Of a stretch of 64,000 bases of DNA, positions 21,434 to 32,093 are shown one piece after another (positions within the stretch are counted from its first letter, which is position 1; every line of letters begins with the position of its first letter). The stretch comes from Prionace glauca (taxonomy: Eukaryota; Chordata; Chondrichthyes; Carcharhiniformes; Carcharhinidae). The notes below the pieces were generated by a model. That model was given only the letters and a program-made list of their open reading frames with translations, was not told the DNA's origin and ran no database searches. Made by a program: the position numbers and the translations under genes. The stretch spans positions 35,597,609 to 35,661,608 of the forward strand of contig CM075760.1 in assembly GCA_037974335.1 (NCBI GenBank), written 5' to 3'.

Positions 21434-21703
21434 TAGAATTTACCATTATACGGTATAATATCAAATAAGGCACCTATATACAAAGGTCAGTACCCCGTTG
21501 GAGTCCCTTAAACTCATTAGTGCTAAATAGAATAATTAGCCCGTTCCTGAAAGAGAAGATACCCAAATTATTGGGTTTTTTTAGAAACGAAACAATGTAA
21601 ATAACTTTTTTTTGAGATTTGTCTCTTACCAGGGACACCAATAGCAGCAAGAATAGGATAGTAAATGGCATAGAACAGACCTTTCGCTGGCCCATGCATC
21701 GCC

Positions 21704-23025
21704 TCTCAGGAACTAAAGGGTTTTCAGAAGCTTAAAACTATTCTCTGCGACACATTCAAAGAGGCCCTCATTTATTCTGAATGAGAGTCTCTGGAGGGAC
21801 AATTAGGTAACAACTTGCTCCTTCGTCACACTTCAGTAAACAAACAGATTAACTCACCATTTCATGTGTTCCATTTGCCAGAACGGCAGCGTGGATAATT
21901 ACATTTTGCATTTGGGCCGATTGAGGACAACAGATTTTGTGTTTTGCCTATCTCCACAAAACCATGGCTTTGTGTCCCCTCCAAGTGGAATGGATGGCGG
22001 TAGACACTGAACTGTCGTCCGATGTTTAACCAAATATTGTCACTTCCAATCTCTGACACACGACCAACTGTTGACTGTTTTCTGGTGCCAGATCAGCTCT
22101 TGCATTTGGTTTATTCATCAGTGTATAATGCTCCCAAAGTATTTCAGTGAACTATTACAAATCACGACCAGCTCACATGGAGGGAGGGGGTCTCTGCAGC
22201 TGGAGATAGTTCCATTTAAATTCTGGGCCATATGGAAACTGTGCAATGCTTCCTTTGTCCAGCTGAGCTACAAAGGCAGTGAAGGCCTCCAAATACTCGC
22301 GTTCGGAGTCTCTGATGTCCTCACATTTGTCAAATGGCCCCGTGTAAAATAAACACAAACACCATCAGATGAAAAAAGTTCTGAAACCTGGATTAGAAAT
22401 ATTATCACAAAGTGCACTGGGAACAGAGACACTGTCCATGCAATATATATATAAAAAATAAATACACTGAAGCGGGAATAGCTGTGACAGAACAGACCAT
22501 AATTTGAACAGTGTCAGTCATAGTTTGATGCAAAATGAGACATGGTTAACGCAGTAGCAATTCAAATAGCGTTGCATGCAATAACAAATAGTCAGGGTTA
22601 ATGCCGTAATTAACGTGTCAGCTAACAGGAATATAGACATGGTCCAATGCAATTATAACTGGGGCAGGGTCTGGAATATCGAGGTTTCAATAACCGTGGT
22701 AGCAAAGTCCACGGGTAGGGGAAAATAGACCAAAACATATCCAGAAACAGAAAATTAAAACAGGTTAAAATGAAGAGAATTGGAAATAGAGTCGTAAAAG
22801 AGAAGTTAACATGCAAAATCGGAATGAGAGGAAGACGCAGCTGAGACTTACAACAAGAATAAAAAGCACAGAAAATTCAGAACCAATGGAAAGGGAAGAG
22901 GAGGAAAATAAAAAATGATGAGTGTGATGCATAGAGTTAAAAATCTGGTGAAATCGTAACTGAAGTGACTCAGAAATTATGTGAAACGGCTTGTGTTTTA
23001 ACTTGAATCAGATTTCCTTGATAGA
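21704..23025. other. Upstream flank of the disrupted receptor
   Basis: No recognised gene. A minus-strand open stretch at 22173-22358 encodes a 61-residue peptide containing DIRDSEREYLEAFTAFVAQL. I cannot place it, and a weakly similar sequence may lie at 33700-33790. Confidence 0.4.
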
Positions 23026-23419
23026 ACGCAGAGAAAAGGTTACAGCGCAGGAGAGGCCATTCAGCAGTTAGCAGAAAATGGTCAGCTCAATGCTTTAACT
23101 CCGAGATGAATTTCATGTTTCCAGTCAGAATGAAACGGCTGAAATGGTAGATGCCTGTTTTTCTCCATAACTTCTGGTCTACCTGATGCTGACAAACAAT
23201 AGTAAAAGGTTCCAGGGCTGCAACTTTCTTTGCTTTTTGTACTGCCAATTTCTAACCAAACTGAGCTTCAGCCCCTGTAGCTCTATATTTAACCCCTCCA
23301 TCTCTGACATCTCTCCAGTCAGACAACCCTGTGAGATATCGGTACTGATCTTATTGTGGCATCATGAGCGTTCCACAGGCAACATGAGTTCCATCTATAA
23401 ATTCTCATCTTGAACATTT

Positions 23420-23743
23420 CCATTGAAATTTCAAGGCAAGCAGAGCTTTTTGAGCAGAATGGTTCAGATTCCCATCCCCTTTGATGTGAACAAGTTGTTT
23501 CTGATTTCACTACAGAGCTTGTCTATTAAACATTGACTGAATACAGGGGGTGAATGTGAGAAGCTGAAGTTTCCAGTTGAAGAAGTTCCCAGTGTCTCTG
23601 AGCAGCTGAACTGGGGAAGCCTTTGGACAGAGACAGTGCTGCTGCTATTCGCCTTCCTGGCCACCAGGGGTCGCTGTAACACTCCCAGGCACTACACCAC
23701 CCAGTGTCACCTCTTGCCCACTCCGGCCCGGCCGCTGCTCATT
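23420..23743 (+). repeat. Near-identical duplicate of 41060-41379
   Basis: About 320 bases ('caagcagagctttttgagca' to 'ggcccggccgctgctcatt') agree closely with 41060-41379. At the 3' edge the two copies part: this one continues into 'agtgtcacatgtaaggctca', the other into a CpG-rich promoter-like region. The element may be promoter-proximal DNA moved to a new place. Confidence 0.8.
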
Positions 23744-24330
23744 AGTGTCACATGTAAGGCTCACATTAACACTGCAATAAAGTTACTGGGAGAAAGATAG
23801 AGACACACAGAGACAAAGAGAGAGACGGAGATGTTGGGAAACTTACCAAAGCAGTTTGTGTCTGCAGTGTCTTTGAGCTTGCCGGGGTGCCAGGGAGAGA
23901 ATGTCACTGCCTTCACCTCTCTCTCTGCCTCTCTGTATAAAACAATCACCAAATTACAGGACACTTAATAGTGTGACCACACAGGATTCATTATCAAATC
24001 TCTCTCTCTCTCCCTGTCTCTGTTCCTCTCCCTTTCTCTCCTGTCTCTCCCTCTCCCTGTCACTCTGTCTTTCTGTTTCTCTCTCTCCTTGTCTCTCTTG
24101 TCTGTTTTTCTGTCTCTCTCTCTCCCAGTCTGTTTCTCTCTCTCTGTGTCTCTTCTGTAGTAGATGGGAGACAGAGACAGGGAGGGAGGGTAAGAGGGAG
24201 GGATGGAAACAGCTGGAGGTGTGGGTTAGATGCAGGGGGAGAGACACAGGCTGTTAGAGGGAGGGGGGCCTCAGTGAGGGACAGGGGCTCCAGTTGAATT
24301 GTGATGGTCTTGGGGGATTTGGGGGGGGGG
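23744..24330. repeat. CT/GA-rich low-complexity region
   Basis: After a short 'cattaacactgcaataaagt' repeat piece, 23925-24160 is strongly CT-biased on the + strand (tctctctcccctgtctc type). The open frames on both strands here are compositional. Confidence 0.8.
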
Positions 24331-25320
24331 ATTTCACTGTCTCAGCCTCTCTCTCCCTCTGTGTAAACATTTCCCAAATTAAAAAACTCAGCACAGCTGA
24401 CTGCACCTTGTGGGATCTTCCTGTGCACCACAGGGATTTTGTTTTAAAAAAGGGTTTGCTGTGTTTTAAGGAGTAGTTCCAGCTTTTCTGGAGATTTGGG
24501 ACAATGCAGACACACAGGGTGGGGAGTGGGAAAGAGGGCTCACAGCAGGTGAGAGCGTGGGGTGAGTGTGTCCTATCTGATTCAGATTCACTTTGCTGCT
24601 GCTGTGGGACCTTGCTGTGCACACACTGGGCCTCTGACCTTTGCCCCGCACTGCGACAGCGACCACACATTTTACTTTGAAACGAGATCTGGCTCAGGGA
24701 CCGCAGAGTGGGGTTCAAGGTAAAAGCTGGAAAGGGGGTTGGGTAAATTCGAGCACTTTAATCTCCGAGGCATCGTAGGCTACGGAGCAAGTGCTGGGGA
24801 ATGGGAGGAGTATAGTTTGGGATTTGATGGGCCAGCATTGAGCTGGTGGGCCGAAGGGCCTGTTTCTGTGCTGTCTGACTCCAGATTCTTTTCTCTCTGT
24901 TTTCCCAGGAATTTCTATTTGGATTGGGGGGCGGGGGTATAGAATTTCCCTGTCTCTGTCTCTCCAGTGTTCTTCCCAATCCCTGCATCCCCTCCCCTCT
25001 CCCCACACATTCCCATCTATATTTCATCTCTCAATAAAATATGAAAGAAAACCCCAATGTGAATTGTTGTCAGTTTAATTTCTGTCTCAGCCTCTCTCTG
25101 CCTCACTCTCTCTCTCTCTGTATAAACATTTCCCAAAGTAAAAAACACTCCACACAGCTGACTGTGTCCTGTGGGATCTTGCTGTGCACCACAGGGATTT
25201 TGTTTTAAAAACGGGGGGGGGGGGTTCTCAGAGGGAGGTTAAAAACTTTCAGGGGACTGTGGGGAAGTCTCCAGACTTGGGACAAGAGACACACACACAG
25301 GGTGGGGGTTTGGGGGGGAT
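24330..25320 (+). repeat. Diverged direct repeat pair
   Basis: 24330-24545 and 25080-25320 share 'gtaaacatttcccaaa', 'tgtgggatcttgctgtgcac', 'accacagggattttgttttaa' and 'acacacagggtgggg' in the same order. It is a local duplication about 750 bases apart with no coding content recognised. A SINE/LINE-like 'gggccgaagggcctgtttct' tail lies at about 24830-24890. Confidence 0.6.
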
Positions 25321-25361
25321 GTGTACTGGGGGGCTGGGCAGTGAGATATTCTGATATTCCC

Positions 25362-25512
25362 AACAAGGTAAAAAGTCTGACAACACCAGGTTTTAGTCCA
25401 ACCGATTTATTTGATAATATTCTCACAAGCAAGCAAGCTTTCGAGGTTACCCTCTTCGTCAGGTGAATTAAAAAATTGTGTTTACGCCAGTCCAACGCCG
25501 GCATACCCACAT
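25362..25512 (-). repeat. Dispersed repeat ('caacaccaggttttagtcc')
   Basis: The sequence 'caacaccaggttttagtcc', 'gcaagctttcgaggttac', 'ccagtccaacgccggc' is typical of a repeat that I know from fish genomes. Family name not certain. Confidence 0.55.
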
Positions 25513-25854
25513 CATTCCCAACAAGGGCCAGAGGTCTGAGTGTTTAAACATATTAAACTGTTCAAACAGAGACAGGCAGAAAGCCCTGAGGGTTCACAGC
25601 TCCCTGGAAATGCAAAGGCAACTCCCATTGCCCCAAACAGCAGCAAGATGTGAACTGGAAACCCCTTCCCTCAGCTTGTTCCACACTGACCTTTCCACAA
25701 CCCCCAACATGTTTCCAAACACTCCCTGTAGTTTCTTCAAACTTTCTATCAAACTGTCTGTCCATTCTGCTCAATACTGACCCCCCTCTCAATCTGGCAC
25801 TGACCTGGGCTCTGAATTCACACAGAGTCACAGATAGAGTTTAAAGTTGAAAGT

Positions 25855-26341
25855 TTTAAAATGTATTTATTGCTGTCACAAGGCTAACATTAACACTGCA
25901 ATGAAATTACTGAGAGAGAGAGAGAGAGAGACAGAAGTCCTAAATAAAGAGACAGAAAGAGATAATTTAAACATTTTCTGGTATTTTAATATATTTCTCT
26001 CTCTTTTCCCCATGAATTAATATTGAGATTTTACTGAGAGACAGTGTAACTGAGAAGGGGGAATCCTGGGCTCTCGTGCTCTTTAATTTAAACATTTTCT
26101 GGTATTTTAATGAATGATTTTCTCTTCTCCCCAGGAATTTGAATTTTGAAGACTGCAATGGGACTGGGAATCCTTGGACAAGGGGCTTTTCTCCAGAGGA
26201 GGATGGATGGACTGAGTCCTGTTCTATAGGCCACACGCGAGTTGTTGTCTCTTTATTATCCCCAATCCAGGTTTAATTTTAATCTCGCTTCCTCGGATGA
26301 ACCAGTTCTGGTTAGATTGCGCGGGGGGGGGGGGGGGGGGG
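25855..26341. repeat. Short repeats, GA run and 19-base G run
   Basis: 25855-25910 is a 'cacaaggctaacattaacac' repeat piece; 25912-25935 is a GA run. 25968-26010 and 26085-26130 share 'tttaaacattttctggtatt' (local direct repeat). A run of 19 G lies at 26323-26341. Confidence 0.7.
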
Positions 26342-26925
26342 CTAGAGTTTAAAACCCTGAGGTTAAAATATCGTGGCTTTGTAATGTGTTCTTTTTGTCA
26401 CCAAGTGTTGAATATCAGGGTCTGAATTCTTCCAGTATGCCTAATAACAGGTGGTGAGAACAGAACAGGTTCCTGGTCACTCATACTGCAGGAGGTAATG
26501 AAAGCCACTACAGTAATTTGTCAGGCATAATCATGAGCAATCTAATGGAAATCTGTGGTCACCTAGCGCCACGTCAAGGCATGATGCCTGGAGGATGAGG
26601 TGGGAACAGGAGACTTAGAGAGTCAACTCTATAGAGCGTTGTATCCTAATGTCATTGGGTAGCCTGAGTACGACGTTCAAGACAATATAGATCGTCAATA
26701 TGGCTCCTCAATGTAGCAGAAAGAGAGCGAGGATGGGTGAAAAGACAGAAAGAGAGAGAGAGGTGTCCATTATTTGGTTCAAATTTGCGACAAGTTCAAT
26801 GTAATTTGAATTCCCCAATCCCTTTACTCCAGGATCAGAGTGATGAGAATTTCTGATTGAGAATTCCTACTGCCTCCTGCGGTGATGAAGTTTGTAACAT
26901 CACCACAACTATAGGCATATGGATA
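26342..26925. other. Gene-free stretch
   Basis: I recognise no gene or repeat here. Confidence 0.45.
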
Positions 26926-26930
26926 ACATT

Positions 26931-27033
26931 GGAATAGTTTAGGTTAGAGGGTCATGAGATTGGTCCCACTGGCCGGCGCAACATTGAGGGCGGAAGGGCC
27001 TGTACTGCGCTGTAATGTTCTATGTTCTACACT
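26931..27033 (+). mobile_element. CR1 3' tail
   Basis: 'ggccggcgcaac', 'gaagggcctgtactgcgctg' and 'taatgttctatgttct' match the end of the CR1 at 14786-16628. Only about 100 bases remain. Confidence 0.8.
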
Positions 27034-27182
27034 GAAAATGAAATTCCTTAGGTTCGCAAGTCCCATTTGACCTCTGGAGTCTGTGAAAGGCGCTACATCA
27101 TTAAAAGTACGATCTCTTTTTTCGACGGATACTTTTTGTACAGGTTGCGTTCATTGCCTTCCTGATTCCATGGGAACCAATA

Positions 27183-27531
27183 ATGTTTAGCTTTAATTTC
27201 ATTTTCATTATTTCAGTTTGTTTTGCCCAGATTGGGTTAATGAGTGGACACCACTCCCCGAGACTTCCCGAATTCTGTCTCCAGTCCCTTCAGAAATTCT
27301 TTCCACCCCAGGAGATCCGGCAATCTATCCGGAACAACACTCCGGGAACTTACCGAGGAGACAGCGCAGTGTTTAGAAATGCTGCACCGTCAGATCTGTC
27401 AGCCTCTCGATGACCTGTTAAATCTGGGGTACCGTCTTCCCTCTCAGGTGGAGGTGCCACATGGTCACTGTTTCCAAAAAGAGCAAGAGAAACACCCTGC
27501 TCGGTATGTGTTCACCAATCACAATGACTGA
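27183..27531 (+). other. Unrecognised exon-like open region
   Basis: Two overlapping + frames are open. One (27183-27413) starts with a hydrophobic stretch MFSFNFIFIISVCFAQIG that resembles a signal peptide. The other (27244-27531) encodes a helical-looking region with LTEETAQCLEMLHRQICQPL. An acceptor-like 'cattttcattatttcag' lies at about 27198-27217. A helical secreted protein with a frame change is one idea, but I cannot assign a family and it may be noncoding. Confidence 0.25.
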
Positions 27532-27818
27532 CACAGCCAGAGCACTACAATATTACTGAATGAAATAATATCATTATGAGTCCAAAAATAGCTGCTGTGT
27601 TTATTACATAAAACACTTCGGGACATTAAAATTTACAAAAATATTCTCAAGCTCATTCTTTTAAGTGTCTCGATGTTTTAATTTTGGAACATATTTGTTA
27701 TTCATAAAAATATTCTCAGTAAAAGATTGAGAAATCACCACGATTTCAGGTTCCATTTCAGACTCAGTCTGATCACAATGTTTGCCTCACGCTCTATTAT
27801 GCTGAGTGAGGCTCTGAG

Positions 27819-27857
27819 AGTTTTTGTACAGGTTCAGCCCAGCTCTGAGTCTCTGTG
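27819..27857 (-). other. V-segment 23-RSS
   Basis: Heptamer CACAGAG (27857-27851), a spacer of exactly 23 bases, and nonamer ACAAAAACT (27827-27819). The heptamer keeps the essential CAC; the last positions differ from CACAGTG. Confidence 0.9.
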
Positions 27858-28762
27858 GGTCTCAGTGCGCAGTAATACACCCCGGAGTCTGTCAGCTCTG
27901 TTTTAGACACTTGCAGCGGGACGGTGCGGGTTGTTTCATTGAGCTCCGCTGTAAAACGGTCCCCTGGGGATTTCTCTGTTTTGTCGCTGTATCTATATCT
28001 CTTCAGCAGAAATTCCATGGACCTGCTGGAATGCTGTCGGTACCAGAATAAATAAGGAGTGCCAGTACTTGTAACTGTGTAATTACAGAGTAACTGAACA
28101 TCATCTCCTTCAGTGACGGTGACTGCAGCCGTTGTCTGTGAAACAGAATCTCCTCCGCAATGTCCTGTAAGAAAGCAAAGAAATATTAAACTAAATAATG
28201 CGACTTTACTCTGTCTCCCCCACCTACCCGCACCCCCCACTAGAATATGCCGTATTCTTGAGCAATAATCTCAAAAAGAAATCGCAAAGCACAACAAAAA
28301 TATATTTCACACTTCAGCGGATGGGAAGGGGAGGTGGTTGTTGCGATTAAATAAAGCTTCTACCACAAATATTCTGCTCTTTCTAACGAGATCAGTTCCT
28401 CGCCTTCAGTTCTTGTAACTGGAAACAGCTCACGGTCTGTCTGTTTGACGTGTGGTATTTGCCAAAGTTATTCAATGGTATCAGATGAGCTTCAACCTGA
28501 GACCAACTCATTCTCTCTCATTCCATGGGGGAATTGTGCCTAATCCCAACAGTGTTCAGTACTGAGACCAGCGAGATCCTGATAATTTTTTAATGTTGAG
28601 TTCAATCTATTCCCTGACCACTCACCCCTGCCCCTCGCACTGAGCGAAGCGCAGGATAGAATATAATGCATGGCAAAGATGTGTAGCACAGCGTGGTGCT
28701 GTGAACCTACCGTTTAAAAGCGCTGCCGCTGTGAGGAATAAATGCAGAGTAAAATGAGACAT
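27858..28762 (-). CDS. TCR V segment, alpha/delta type
   Basis: Leader exon 28762-28711 encodes MSHFTLHLFLTAAALLN, a signal peptide, and ends in GTAGG. The V exon runs from 28164 (after TTACAG) to 27858; the intron is 546 bases. The split codon restores Gly. The mature domain starts HCGGDSVSQTTAAVTV and holds the first Cys (QLLCNY), the Trp core (LFWYRQH), FR3 (GDRFTAELNETT) and the second Cys in DSGVYYCALRP. A 23-spacer signal follows directly. With no stop or frameshift it looks usable for V(D)J joining. The Ig-fold V domain would form the antigen-facing half of a receptor chain; 'GDSV.Q' starts and 'CAL' ends point to alpha or delta. It is the closest relative of the V at 38109. Confidence 0.9.
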
Positions 28763-28861
28763 GTTTGTAGAGAGCTCGCGGCGAATTTGACCAGAACGGG
28801 TTGAATCTGAAGTTTTTTTAGTCAAGAGTGGAAAAGATCGAGTCATATCCGGGACCCTGTT

Positions 28862-28902
28862 GATTGGTTTACTGCTGAAAATGTCATCAGGTGACGTCCA
28901 AT
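28862..28902 (-). promoter_or_regulatory. Putative V promoter elements (CRE-like, CCAAT-like)
   Basis: About 100-140 bases upstream of the leader ATG lie ATTGG (28863-28867), TGTCATCA (28882-28889) and TGACGTCC (28892-28899), the last overlapping CCAAT. CRE-like sites are known in mammalian TCR V promoters. The same combination recurs before the other V segments here. Confidence 0.45.
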
Positions 28903-29689
28903 CAGCTTCAAGTTTCTATGTACTTCAATGCAACCAATGATCTCATAGCTCCTTCATTTACAATTCATACAATTGGCCGAGAGATGAAAGGAATAAAGTG
29001 AATTTGGTCATCCGGTGACAGGGGATTACTTTCCCCTTCAACTGTCATTTCAGGAACCGACTGGTCCCCTGAGCGTTGATGGCTTTGTTCTAACAAGGAG
29101 AATGACAATATCCATCCTCACAACAACATAACAAGGAGTTTGTTTTGAATCCTGTTTGGGAAAGCAGTTATGGTGGGGAAGGATTTTTTTTTCTAAGTTG
29201 AGACATCGACTTCATTAGAAGTGATAGAATAATGAATGGCCACGATGTTCCCTCAATTTGTAACTTTGCAGTGTGTGAAATCCTCTTTCAGAGTGGGAAT
29301 ATAGCTTGCCACCCCATTGGACTGCTGATCAAAATAGTGCCAAGCAGGGGAAAGCAGAAAAGATCAATATCTCCAATAAAAACTCTAATAAAACAACGCA
29401 GGTGAGACAGATCAGGGTGAGAACAGCACAGGAAACCTCTGGGCGGGGCTACCATAGATAGTGTAGTCACAGGTAGACCTGGTCTGGAGAGAATTGAACT
29501 CAATAATAATGTCACATTGGAATTCTACAACTTTGCCTCTCTGTAACAGTGATAGCCAAATGTTCATTCCATATTGCGGACCAGTAGACTCGGACCAGGA
29601 GTGTCAGTGTTCGTAAATGATTCAATACTTTTCAAAATCTTTATCAGTGATGCGGATGGGAAGCTGAGCATCTGTATTGGAGAGGTTCT
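28903..29689. other. Gene-free stretch
   Basis: I recognise nothing here. Confidence 0.45.
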
Positions 29690-30660
29690 GAATTAATGCA
29701 CAAGGTCACAGAAATTTACTTCCTTAATCTTATCAACCCTACGCCTGTCTGCACACGACTCAGGCAGTAGTCCGGAGATAACCACCTTGTCGGTTCTACT
29801 TTTTAATTCCATTCCCAGCTTTTCATACTCCCTCCCCAGATCCTCAGTTTGTATTTTGCCTACGTCGTTGGCACCCACATATACTACAACGACCGGATTC
29901 TCACCCTCCCACTCCAGGTTCCTCTGCAGCCCAGATGTGACATCCCATACCCGAGCACCAGGCAGACAACACACCCTTCTGTGCACTTTGTCATTGTAAC
30001 AAAGGACAGTGTCAATACCCTTAACCCCACTATCCCCAATTACTACTACGTTCCTTTTCACCTTCTCTTTCCCTATGTCCTGTATCTGCATCACTGTGGC
30101 GTGTGCAGTTTGCTCACCAACCTCACAGCCCTCGTTCTCATCCACACTGGAAGCAAGAACCTCAAACCTGTTATGCAGATTGAGAGGCTGAGGCATTTGG
30201 TCCCACCCTCCTTCCTCCGGTCCCCACCCTCCTTCCTCCGGTCCCCACCCTCCTTCCTCCTCTCATCAGCCCCCTCCTGTTCCTGACCCTTAGAGTTAGC
30301 CAGTCTGGAGGGGGAGGTGGATGTCTCTTGTACCCCATTATCAATGGCACCCTCCCTCCCACTGATGAGCCTCAGTATCTGTAGCTCAGAGGCCAGCTCA
30401 TCTAATTTGAACTGGAGCTCCTCCAGCAACCTGCACTTACTGCAGACATGGTCACATGGAAGGACCCTGGGGTCCACCAGCTCCCACATCATACAGAAAC
30501 AGCACATCACATGCCCCTCCATTATTCCCTGTAGTAATATTGAGCAACAATTTCAACGCAAACTTACCTGGTCCTTTTCTCCAAAGCCCTTTGTTCCTAA
30601 GCCCTAGTACCTCACTCAGCTTCCCTCTCACTCCACTGCCCGCTGTCTACATCAGGCCTC
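29690..30660 (-). mobile_element. CR1 ORF1 fossil (esterase domain)
   Basis: Two overlapping minus-strand frames form the first protein of a CR1-like LINE. The upstream frame (30522-30091) has a Cys-rich start (CCFCMMW, CDHVCSKC) and a Leu-rich coiled-coil-like region (LLEELQFKLDELASELQIL). The downstream frame (30196-29693) has a GDSL/SGNH-esterase-like domain: NVVVIGDSGVKGIDTVLC, then NPVVVVYVGANDVGK. The frames are offset by a frameshift near a 21-base triplicated repeat (30201-30263, peptide DRRKEGG). ORF2 is not attached. Confidence 0.75.
30201..30263 (+). repeat. 21-base tandem repeat, three copies
   Basis: Three units of 'accctccttcctccggtcc' plus two bases, inside the CR1 ORF1 fossil. 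They encode DRRKEGG repeats on the minus strand. Confidence 0.9.
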
Positions 30661-30764
30661 CTTTTAAACTCTCGGAGGGCGGTGTTCAGATGTTCACTTT
30701 TTGGTAAATGTCAATGCCTGGTATTGTTTCGCACAGATGGCAAACAAATGAGAGTATATCATAT

Positions 30765-30955
30765 TAATAATAGAGATTACATAGAGATTTACAGCAACGG
30801 AAATGAAATTCGGCCCATCTTGCCTCTACCGGCCATCAAGTGCCTATCTATTCTAATTCCCTTTTCCAATATTACTCCCCTAGCCATCTATACAATCTTA
30901 TTTAAATTCCCATCAGACTGTGATATGTCAAGCAGCGTTTATCAGTTTAAGTCTT
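30765..30955 (-). mobile_element. LINE 3' tail
   Basis: 'acagcaacggaaatgaaattcggcccat', 'accggccatcaagtgcctat' is a familiar CR1-type tail, inverted. Confidence 0.6.
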
Positions 30956-31527
30956 AGCGATTTATCTGCAGAAGGCTTCTTCTAATAAGGATCGAAGAAA
31001 AGAACATGCCATATCCACTGCAAAACCACAGTCATTCATGAGTTAAGACAAAAACATTCCTTTGTCCTGTCAGGGAAGAAATCCACAATTCTTTCAGGCA
31101 GCTTGGAACCATCTTGATACGGTTTATAAACAAAGTCATGGTTTTAGTTATGACGTCAATTTGCGGAAAAGCACCTACAATATCACCCTGCAACTTAACA
31201 ATCAGGGAAAAAAATATCCTTAATGATGACAATCTCCGGGCCACACGCTCTTTCCTGTACCCAAATCCACCAAAATGTCAAGTTATTTTTCTTTCCTAAT
31301 CGTGAGACTGGGTCTATCCAAGAATGGTAGTGTAGGAGTTCTGATTTTGACGGATGTTAAAATTCTGTGCATGTAGCTATGTCAGGTGATGCTGAGTGAA
31401 TTTTTGATTTAGTTCTTCTAACTTTGGCGACATATTACTGATGATTGATTTGCGGTGTCAGTGCAATTAATTAGCTCTTAAGTCACAAACACAGGATGTG
31501 TTCGTTAAAGTACACAACTGTGTCTTC
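30956..31527. other. Gene-free stretch
   Basis: I recognise nothing here. Confidence 0.45.
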
Positions 31528-31690
31528 ATGCAACATAAGAACATAAGAAATCGGAGCAGGAGTAGGCCATCTAGCCCTTCGAGCCTGCCCCGCCATTCAA
31601 TAAGATCATGGCTGATCTGTCGTGGCTCAGTTCCACTTTCCCGCTTTCTCCCCATAACCCTTAATCCCCTCTCTTATCAAAAACACACCA
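31528..31690 (-). mobile_element. CR1 3' tail
   Basis: 'aacataagaacataagaaat', 'ccgccattcaataagatcat' and 'ccctctcttatcaaaaa' are the inverted 3' end of the same CR1 family as 40085-40995 and 60891-61385. Confidence 0.85.
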
Positions 31691-32093
31691 CCCCTCCAGC
31701 CCAAACCAATCCCCATGCAGAGTGGCGGTCCCACCAGTGTACCAAAAACCCTGTAGTTAGATGCACACAGAATAAGGTCAATGAGCCGATAGCACAGGCA
31801 AATGGGCACGATTTGACAAGGACCACCGAAACACAGAAACATGATATCTAGGTATTCAAATGTGTCAAAACAGGTAAAGCAACGACAGCAGTTAGACATT
31901 TATTCAGCGACTGTAACTAATCTAAGTGGTGACGTTGTGAAACATGTTTGATCAGTGACTGTAATTTATGCAACAGGTGGATGTGTCTAATTAACACTCT
32001 TGAGATTGGATATCGGGTATAATAGTGGGTGCTTTCAATGTCGAAAAGAGCGTCTGTAAGATCTGGATCACTTAGTGCTGCTTATCATTGAAA

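Larger units (their letters stand above)
16629..21699 (-). pseudogene. GPR139-like receptor gene, disrupted
   Basis: Exon 1 (21699-21630) encodes MHGPAKGLFYAIYYPILAAI and ends in a good donor (CTG|GTAAGA) in the same phase and at the same 70-base length as exon 1 of the intact receptor at 32094. Exon 2 starts at 16774 after a CTCACAG acceptor and reads ANLLAIVILCRGRCGLSRCI, then YYLVAIAVSDFLVIISAVIL, i.e. TM1 and TM2 with the conserved Asp. It stops at about 16629, where a CR1 element begins. The rest of the seven-helix domain is not found beyond that element. The intron carries a second, nearly complete CR1. The coding that survives has no stop, so the loss may be recent. An intact allele elsewhere in the species is possible. 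Confidence 0.75.

Noticed and set aside
18881-21458. Several plus-strand frames of 80-168 codons
   Set aside because: Shadows of the CR1 ORF2 on the opposite strand.
23901-24260. Frames on both strands with Ser/Leu- or Arg/Glu-rich peptides
   Set aside because: Compositional: a CT-rich tract gives open frames with no conserved pattern.
30201-30263. Candidate short array with regular spacing
   Set aside because: Direct 21-base repeats with no spacers inside a LINE ORF1, so not a CRISPR-like array; the genome is eukaryotic.
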